From: Pseudomonadota bacterium
GTDB lineage: Bacteria; Pseudomonadota; Alphaproteobacteria; Acetobacterales; Acetobacteraceae
Direction: 5' to 3'
NCBI GenBank assembly: GCA_021826425.1
Contig: JAKAZY010000001.1
Coordinates: 1 to 33,470, forward strand
DNA: 33,470 nt
In this document: positions 27,692 to 33,470 of the stretch, piece by piece
Position numbering within the stretch: the stretch's first letter is position 1
How the letters are laid out: each line of letters starts with the position of its first letter
The notes under the pieces: generated by a model
Databases searched by the model: none
What the model saw: the letters and a program-made list of their open reading frames with translations, nothing else
What the model was told of the DNA's origin: nothing
Program-made: the position numbers and the translations under genes

Positions 27692-28906
27692 ATGAACGAC
27701 TTTCTGACCTCGATGATCGATCTGATGATCGTCGCCATTGCGGTCGCTCTTGTCGCTCGTCGCCTGCGCCTGCCTTATACCGTCGGCCTCGTTATTGCGG
27801 GCATCGCGCTGGCGATGAGCCCGATTCATCTCGCAGTGGCACTCACCCAGAACGTCATTTTCGAAATCATCCTGCCGCCGCTGCTGTTCGAGGCCGCCAT
27901 CAACATCCAGTGGAAAGATTTGCGGCAGGACGCGCTGCCCATTCTCACCCTTGCCATCCCCGGCACGATGATCGCGGCCGTCATCGTCACCGTGGCCTGT
28001 CATCAACTTATAAAATGGCCGCTGCAGCCGTCGCTGATGTTCGGGGTGCTGATCGCGGCGACAGACCCGGTCGCCGTGATAGCGATGTTCAAAGATAATG
28101 GCGTGCATGGCCGGCTGCGCCTGCTGGTGGAAAGCGAGAGCCTGCTGAACGATGGCGTGGCGGCGGTGCTGTTCGCGCTGGTTCTGGCCTGGGCACAAGC
28201 GGCCGGGCAGGCCCACCCCAGCACTGGGCAGATCGCCCGGCTGCTAGGCGTGACTGTGGGCGGCGGCGGCATTTCGGGTGCTCTCTGTGCCGGCATTGCA
28301 ATTCTGCTGGTCCGGCGTACCACGGATCATCTCGTGGAGAGCACCGTTACCACCATCCTGGCTTACGGCTCCTTCCTGCTCGCAGCGCATTTCAACTGCT
28401 CCGGCGTTCTGGCCACCGTCACGGCTGGGCTGCTGATGGGCAATATAGGCCTTGTTTCCTCTGGCCGTTACGGCGCCTCCCTTTCAGACAAAGGCCGTGA
28501 ATTCACCCTAGCCCTCTGGGATTTTTTGGCCTTCATCGCCAATTCTTTCGTGTTCCTGCTCATCGGCATCACCGTCGCTGCGATTCCCTTCCGCGAGCTT
28601 GGTAATTATGCCCTTGCCCTGGCAATCATCATGGTTCTGCTAAGCCGTGCGCTGACCATTTACCCGCTCTGCGCTCTGTTTCAGGGCTCGGCCCGGCGGT
28701 TGCCGCTGCGGTTTCAGCACGTGCTCTGGTGGGGGGGCTTGCGCGGTGCGCTGGGTTTGGCTTTGGCGCTCTCCCTGCCAAAAGACTTGCAGATGCGCGA
28801 TGAAGTGCTCATCGCCACTTTTGGCGTCGTGGTCTTCTCGGTGGTGGTGCAAGGGCTCACCATGCCCCTGTTGCTGCGCGTCCTGAAAATCAGCCCGACC
28901 AGATAA
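27692..28906 (+). CDS. CPA1-type monovalent cation:proton antiporter
   Basis: Multi-TM; LRLPYTVGLVIAGIALAM, ILPPLLFEAAINIQW, GVLIAATDPVAVIAMFKDNGVHGRLRLLVESESLLNDGVAAVLF, WGGLRGALGLALALSLP. Confidence 0.93.
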   Translation: MNDFLTSMIDLMIVAIAVALVARRLRLPYTVGLVIAGIALAMSPIHLAVALTQNVIFEIILPPLLFEAAINIQWKDLRQDALPILTLAIPGTMIAAVIVTVACHQLIKWPLQPSLMFGVLIAATDPVAVIAMFKDNGVHGRLRLLVESESLLNDGVAAVLFALVLAWAQAAGQAHPSTGQIARLLGVTVGGGGISGALCAGIAILLVRRTTDHLVESTVTTILAYGSFLLAAHFNCSGVLATVTAGLLMGNIGLVSSGRYGASLSDKGREFTLALWDFLAFIANSFVFLLIGITVAAIPFRELGNYALALAIIMVLLSRALTIYPLCALFQGSARRLPLRFQHVLWWGGLRGALGLALALSLPKDLQMRDEVLIATFGVVVFSVVVQGLTMPLLLRVLKISPTR

Positions 28907-28908
28907 GC

Positions 28909-29469
28909 CTAACCCCGTGGCACCAGCGCCTTTACCAACCGCGCGGCCAGGGCTTCAGGCATACCGCTATCCGAGGGCAGGCGGGTATCGATCGCGAGGC
29001 TGGCCAACCCGTGCATCAGGCACCAGCATGCGAGGCTTTTATCTTCGGCCTCGCCCGGTGCCACGGTTTTGGCCACCCGTGCGGCGAGTATGCCATAAGC
29101 GGCGGCCAGCGCGTTCTCAAGCTCTGGGTAATGGGCCAGCCGTTCCGGCCCAAAGATCAGCCGGTAAAGAGCCGCATTTGCGGTGGCAAAATGCACATAG
29201 GCAACCCCTTGCGCGATCAGCGGCTCTGCGGCGGAGCGGTCCGCCGTCTCCAGATCCGCTGTCAGCTCCCACACGCCAGAAGTGGCGATGGCGGCAAGCA
29301 GATGCTCACGATCGGCAAAGTACCGGTATGCCGCCGTGGGAGACACGCCCGCGCGCCGCGTGACCGCGCGCAGGCCAAGCCCGGCCATACCATCCGCTGC
29401 CAGAATTTCGCGGCCGGCCTGAAGCAGCACAGAGCGCAGTTCTGGTTTTGCCGGTTTTTGAGTTGACAT
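28909..29469 (-). CDS. TetR-family transcriptional regulator
   Basis: LLQAGREILAADGMAGLGLRAVTRRAGVSPTAAYRYFADREHLLAAIA helix-turn-helix; WHG-like C-terminal domain. Confidence 0.92.
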   Translation of the reverse strand: MSTQKPAKPELRSVLLQAGREILAADGMAGLGLRAVTRRAGVSPTAAYRYFADREHLLAAIATSGVWELTADLETADRSAAEPLIAQGVAYVHFATANAALYRLIFGPERLAHYPELENALAAAYGILAARVAKTVAPGEAEDKSLACWCLMHGLASLAIDTRLPSDSGMPEALAARLVKALVPRG

Positions 29470-29676
29470 TGTTAACTCACAAAATAAAATTTGTTTACAG
29501 TGTTATACCAGTGAACCGGGACTATGCCAATCAAACGAATTTCAGCCGGTCAATCGGATTGGCCGGAGCTGGTTGTTGTTTATCTTGGTATGAAGAGGGG
29601 GCCTTGTCACGCTGTTGCGTATTGGCCCGCGCATCCGGGCGATGGTCGCGACCTGACCGTGACCGGCGCTGGCAGG

Positions 29677-30957
29677 TCAGTTGAGGGTCTGGACCAACAG
29701 CACCACGTTCAAAACCAAAATCGCCGCAGCGCCGCAGATCGCGGTGCCGTTCACCAGCCTGGTATTTGCAAACCGCCCCATGATGTCGCGCCGGCGGGTG
29801 AACACCACGAGGGCTACCATCGGCACGGGCAACGCAAATGAGAGCACAACCTGACTGATCACCAGCGCCTGGGTGGTATTCACGCCCATGGCCACCACCG
29901 CGAAAGCTGGCACCATGGTCACCACCCGGCGCACCCAGACGGGAATTTTGAACCCGGCAAAACCTTGCATGATCGCCTGGCCCGCCATCGTACCGACGGT
30001 GGAAGAGGAGATGCCAGACGCCATCAACGACACCAGAAACACGCCCGCCGCCGCCGGCCCGAGCAGCGGTGAAAGCGTATGATAGGCGGTACCGATATCC
30101 CCGACTTCCCGGTGCCCGGCGTGGAAGGCGCCGGCCGCGGTCATCACCATCGCCACATTCACCAGCCCGGCAACGCTGAGCGCCACCAGCACCTCGCGGT
30201 TGGAGAATCGCAACAGCATGCGGCGCTCATCGTCGTTGCGCGGCGTCACGCGGTGCTGGGTGAGGCTGGAATGCAGATAAAGCGCGTGTGGCATGACCGT
30301 GGCGCCGATAATGCCGACCGCGATGGTCAGCGCTTCGCTATCCGGTAACCGGGGCAGCACCGAACCGGTTGCCGCTTCTGCCCAATTTACCGGCGCGATA
30401 AACAGCTCCGCCACATAGCAGATCGCGATCACAAGAACGAGCAAGCCGATCATCAGCTCCATCGGCCTGAAACCACGCCCGCCTAACATCAGCATCAGCA
30501 AGGTGATGAGCCCGGTTATCACCATGCCCGGCATCAGCGGGAGATGGCACAGCAGCGAGAGGCCGATGGTGCCACCCAAAAATTCTGCCAGATCCGTTGC
30601 CATGGCGGCCACCTCGCTCACCGCCCACATCGCATAAACCAGAGGGCGGGGCAGATGGGTGCGGCAAAGCTCCGCCAGGTTGCGGCCGGTAACCAGGCCC
30701 AGCTTGGCGGAAAGCCCCTGGAACAGCATGGCAATGACATTGGCCAGCACCACGACCCACAGAAGCTGGTAGTTGTAGCGCGCGCCCGCCTGGATGTTGG
30801 TGGCAAAATTGCCTGGGTCCATATAGGCGATGGAAGCGATAACCGCGGGCCCAGCAAACAGCAGGGGGGTGGCGAACCCATGCCGCCGCCCGGCCAGAAC
30901 GGCCCGAATCTCCGTCTCCGTCCGCTTGCTCAGCCCGGTTTGTGTTTCGGCCTCCAT
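29677..30957 (-). CDS. mntH: Nramp-family divalent metal (Mn2+/Fe2+):proton symporter
   Basis: YMDPGNFATNIQAGARYNYQLLWVV (DPGN motif), IGATVMPHALYLHSSLTQ (MPH motif). Confidence 0.92.
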   Translation of the reverse strand: MEAETQTGLSKRTETEIRAVLAGRRHGFATPLLFAGPAVIASIAYMDPGNFATNIQAGARYNYQLLWVVVLANVIAMLFQGLSAKLGLVTGRNLAELCRTHLPRPLVYAMWAVSEVAAMATDLAEFLGGTIGLSLLCHLPLMPGMVITGLITLLMLMLGGRGFRPMELMIGLLVLVIAICYVAELFIAPVNWAEAATGSVLPRLPDSEALTIAVGIIGATVMPHALYLHSSLTQHRVTPRNDDERRMLLRFSNREVLVALSVAGLVNVAMVMTAAGAFHAGHREVGDIGTAYHTLSPLLGPAAAGVFLVSLMASGISSSTVGTMAGQAIMQGFAGFKIPVWVRRVVTMVPAFAVVAMGVNTTQALVISQVVLSFALPVPMVALVVFTRRRDIMGRFANTRLVNGTAICGAAAILVLNVVLLVQTLN

Positions 30958-31002
30958 ATCTTCGCGGCACTCCAGTTGCGCGGAGCTTCAGCCACGCCCG
31001 CC

Positions 31003-31024
31003 AAATGTAGCCAAGGCTACATTT
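31003..31024. promoter_or_regulatory. perfect 22-bp inverted repeat upstream of mntH, candidate MntR-like operator
   Basis: AAATGTAGCC-AA-GGCTACATTT; 45 bp separate it from the mntH start. No U-tract follows on the minus strand. Confidence 0.65.
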
Positions 31025-31062
31025 ATTTCAAGCCTCTCATGCCAGGATTAAACCCCGCTTTT

Positions 31063-31656
31063 TCAGACCATCTGCAAATGGCCGGTTTCGACGTTGAAAT
31101 GCAGCCCGGCCAGTGTAAGCCTGCCATCCATCACCCGCTCCTTGATCCAGGGAAAGGTGAGCAGGTTGGCAAGCGAAACGCGAACCGCCTCATGCTCGCA
31201 GGCGGCGCATTGTGTCTCGAAATCCGCCTCGGCGGTTTCGGGCGAATCGCATACCCGCTGGCGGGCGGCCTTGGCGATCTTCATCCAGGCATCCACGAAG
31301 TCACGCCCACCCTCAGGCCCCTTCATCAGCGCCTGAACGCCGCCACAGCGGCTATGCCCCAGCACGACGATGCTACGCACATGCAAAGCGTTCACCGCGA
31401 ATTCCACCGCCGCGGAGGTGCCGTGCTGCTTGCCATCAGGCGCGTAGGGCGGCACCAGGGCGCTCACATTGCGCACCACAAAAATCTCGCCCGGCGCGCA
31501 ATCAAAAATCGCCTCCGGGGCGACGCGGGAATCCGCACAGGCGATCACCATGGCGGGCGGGGACTGTCCGTCCCGTGCCAAGGTGGAATAACGGTCCTTA
31601 TGCTCCTGCCAATAGCCGTTGCGGAACCGCTCATACCCTTCAAGCAGTGTTTTCAT
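31063..31656 (-). CDS. beta-class carbonic anhydrase
   Basis: ACADSRVAPEAIFDCAPGEIFVVRNVSALVPPY and VVLGHSRCGGVQALM. ORF 31063..31683; start at 31656 (MKTLLEGYERF) preferred, giving an ATGA overlap with mazG. Confidence 0.95.
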   Translation of the reverse strand: MKTLLEGYERFRNGYWQEHKDRYSTLARDGQSPPAMVIACADSRVAPEAIFDCAPGEIFVVRNVSALVPPYAPDGKQHGTSAAVEFAVNALHVRSIVVLGHSRCGGVQALMKGPEGGRDFVDAWMKIAKAARQRVCDSPETAEADFETQCAACEHEAVRVSLANLLTFPWIKERVMDGRLTLAGLHFNVETGHLQMV

Positions 31657-32441
31657 AGTCCTTCCTTTTTGGCTTTGGTCCACAAATCTTCCATCTCTTC
31701 CAGCATTGAATCGCGTGGGGTTTTGCCGCGCGCGGCCAGCAACGCCTCCACCCGGCCGAAGCGCCGGATGAATTTCTCATTTGCCCCTTCAAGGCAGCTC
31801 TCCGCATCCTGCCCCAGCTTGCGGGCCAGGTTGACGAGGACGAAGAGCAGGTCGCCCAGCTCATCGGCAAGGCGCTCTGGCTTTGCTTCGTCCAGCTCGG
31901 CCTTTAACTCGGCAATCTCTTCTGCCAGCTTGTCCAGCACCGCCTCGGCATTTGGCCAGTCAAACTTCACCCGTGCGGCGCGACTGGTGAGTTTTTGCGC
32001 CCGCTTCAGCGCGGGCAAGGCCTCAGCTACGCCGTCCAGCGCCCCATGTTGGGCCAAACCGGCGCGTTCGTCGGCTTTTTGTGCTTCCCAGGCGGCGGTT
32101 TGGGCGGCTGCCGAGCGTGCCGCTTCCTCCCCGAACACATGCGGGTGGCGGCGGATCATCTTACCCGTGATCGCCTCGGCGACGTCATTGAATGTGAACC
32201 AGCCGCGCTCCTCGGCCATGCGGGCGTGGTAGACCACCTGAAACAGCAGATCTCCCAGCTCACCCTTCAGCCCAGCCGGGTCGCCGGAGACGACGGCGGC
32301 GCGCACCTCATAGGCTTCTTCAATGGTGTAGGGCGCGATGGTGGCAAAATCCTGCTCCTTGTCCCAGGGGCAGCCGGTCTCGGGGTCGCGCAGCGCCGCC
32401 ATCACGTTGATGAGGGCAAGAATCGGTGCTTCATTCGCCAT
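31653..32441 (-). CDS. mazG: nucleoside triphosphate pyrophosphohydrolase MazG
   Basis: LRDPETGCPWDKEQDFATIAPYTIEEAYEV, ELGDLLFQVVYHARMAEE, ELGDLLFVLVNLARKLG. Confidence 0.95.
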   Translation of the reverse strand: MANEAPILALINVMAALRDPETGCPWDKEQDFATIAPYTIEEAYEVRAAVVSGDPAGLKGELGDLLFQVVYHARMAEERGWFTFNDVAEAITGKMIRRHPHVFGEEAARSAAAQTAAWEAQKADERAGLAQHGALDGVAEALPALKRAQKLTSRAARVKFDWPNAEAVLDKLAEEIAELKAELDEAKPERLADELGDLLFVLVNLARKLGQDAESCLEGANEKFIRRFGRVEALLAARGKTPRDSMLEEMEDLWTKAKKEGL

Positions 32442-32470
32442 GATGGGTTTTTTAGGTTCCGGGAGTGAAA

Positions 32471-32947
32471 ATGGCCAGCGCTTACGAATTTTCGTTCAAA
32501 ACTTTAGGCGGTGCGCCTTATCCGCTCAGCGCCCTGGCAGGAAAACCCATTTTGTTGGTCAACACCGCCAGCCAGTGCGGCTACACCCCGCAATATGCAG
32601 ACTTACAGAAATTATGGGAGATTTATGGCCCACGCGGCTTAGTGGTGCTGGGCGTACCTTGCAATGATTTCGGCGCGCAGGAGCCAGGTGGTGCCGAGGA
32701 AATCGCTCAGTTCTGCCAAATGAATTACGGCGTTGACTTTCCCATGATGGCTAAGGAGCATGCCATCGGGGAGGCGGCGCACCCGTTCTTCCGATGGGTG
32801 GTGGCGGAAAAAGGCGTTCTGGCTCGGCCGCGGTGGAATTTCTACAAATACCTCATCGATAAGAACGGCGTATTGCTGGATTTCTTTGTCTCCACCACCA
32901 AACCGGAGGCTGGACGGGTAAAGCGGGCCATCGAAAAGGCACTCTAG
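32471..32947 (+). CDS. glutathione peroxidase family protein
   Basis: [64 protein letters not shown]. Start at 32471 or 32465. Confidence 0.94.
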   Translation: MASAYEFSFKTLGGAPYPLSALAGKPILLVNTASQCGYTPQYADLQKLWEIYGPRGLVVLGVPCNDFGAQEPGGAEEIAQFCQMNYGVDFPMMAKEHAIGEAAHPFFRWVVAEKGVLARPRWNFYKYLIDKNGVLLDFFVSTTKPEAGRVKRAIEKAL

Positions 32948-33366
32948 GCAAGCCGGAATGCGGTCTCGATCATCCGCCGCGCGTCTTCACGGAGTTTATA
33001 GTTGTCGAACTCATCCGGCCGTGCCCAAGCTACCTCTCGCACATCGTCTCCCGCTACGGCCTCGCCGCCCACATAACGTGCTGCGAAATCCAGGATGGTG
33101 TAGTGATACTCAATCCTTCCCTGTGCATCGCGGTGGATGGAATCGGCGTGTCCCACAAGCACCAGCTTGCCGCATTCCAGCCCAGTTTCCTCCAGCAACT
33201 CCCGCCGGGCGGCTTCTTCGGCTGTCTCGCCAAGTTCCTGTTTTCCACCAGGCAAAGACCATAACCCCGCACCCGGCGGCTTGCCACGGCGGGCCAGTAA
33301 CACCTCGTTGTTTTTAATAAGCACAATACCAATGCCAACTTTCGGCGTGGTGGGGTAGGAAGCCAT
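32944..33366 (-). CDS. NUDIX hydrolase
   Basis: Nudix box [27 protein letters not shown] 32944..33384; start at 33366 (MASYP) or 33384. Confidence 0.93.
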   Translation of the reverse strand: MASYPTTPKVGIGIVLIKNNEVLLARRGKPPGAGLWSLPGGKQELGETAEEAARRELLEETGLECGKLVLVGHADSIHRDAQGRIEYHYTILDFAARYVGGEAVAGDDVREVAWARPDEFDNYKLREDARRMIETAFRLA

Positions 33367-33373
33367 TATGGCT

Positions 33374-33470
33374 CTATCCTGCATTCACGGTTGAAATCGC
33401 ATCGCGCTGGTCGAACAAATTAAGCAAAACCCTTAAAGCTTTCCCGCGCTCGCCCTCCAGCCTGGGGTCG
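33374..33470 (-). CDS. C-terminal end of a CDS entering from the right edge, possibly RecG helicase
   Basis: Minus-strand translation [31 protein letters not shown]. The layout resembles my memory of alphaproteobacterial RecG C-termini; only about 31 residues are visible. Confidence 0.35.
   Translation of the reverse strand, partial: DPRLEGERGKALRVLLNLFDQRDAISTVNAG

Noticed and set aside
31003-31024. Palindrome read as a terminator for the carbonic anhydrase gene
   Set aside because: Loop would be very tight and the minus-strand sequence after it is GGCGGGCG, with no U-tract.
30544-32232. 562-aa plus-strand ORF opposite mntH, carbonic anhydrase and mazG
   Set aside because: Spans three well-supported minus-strand genes and an intergenic operator; low-complexity translation.
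1-33470. CRISPR arrays, toxin-antitoxin pairs, phage or defence islands
   Set aside because: No regularly spaced repeats, transposase or integrase motifs, or defence-associated domains were seen in the translated ORFs.

Overview
The window reads as an ordinary, gene-dense chromosomal segment of a GC-rich alphaproteobacterium. Gene content and order suggest something Acetobacteraceae-like, but that is inference. I saw no phage, IS element, CRISPR array, rRNA or defence island. Recognisable blocks, left to right: the end of an exopolysaccharide-type cluster (outer-membrane beta-barrel C-terminus, WecG/TagA-type glycosyltransferase); fumC; map; a minus-strand lptC-lptA-lptB-rpoN-hpf run; an RNase D-like exonuclease; tRNA-Leu(CAG); an NDUFA9-like SDR; gltD-gltB followed by a strong terminator; an FzlA-like GST; a thioesterase; a minus-strand bamE-phoX-like-GNAT run; yceD-rpmF-plsX-fabH-ihfA-merR; tRNA-Pro(GGG); a beta-hydroxyacid dehydrogenase; a fluoride riboswitch followed by crcB-usp-CPA1 antiporter; a TetR regulator; an Nramp transporter with a perfect 22-bp upstream palindrome; mazG-carbonic anhydrase; glutathione peroxidase; NUDIX; and a possible recG tail. 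I did not find an obviously new multi-gene system. The signals most worth checking are the fluoride riboswitch and its putative three-gene operon, a structured 5' leader upstream of gltD that may sequester the start region, the mntH palindrome, and a probably leaderless ihfA promoter with an overlapping inverted repeat. All calls come from reading the sequence and ORF translations; no database search was run.
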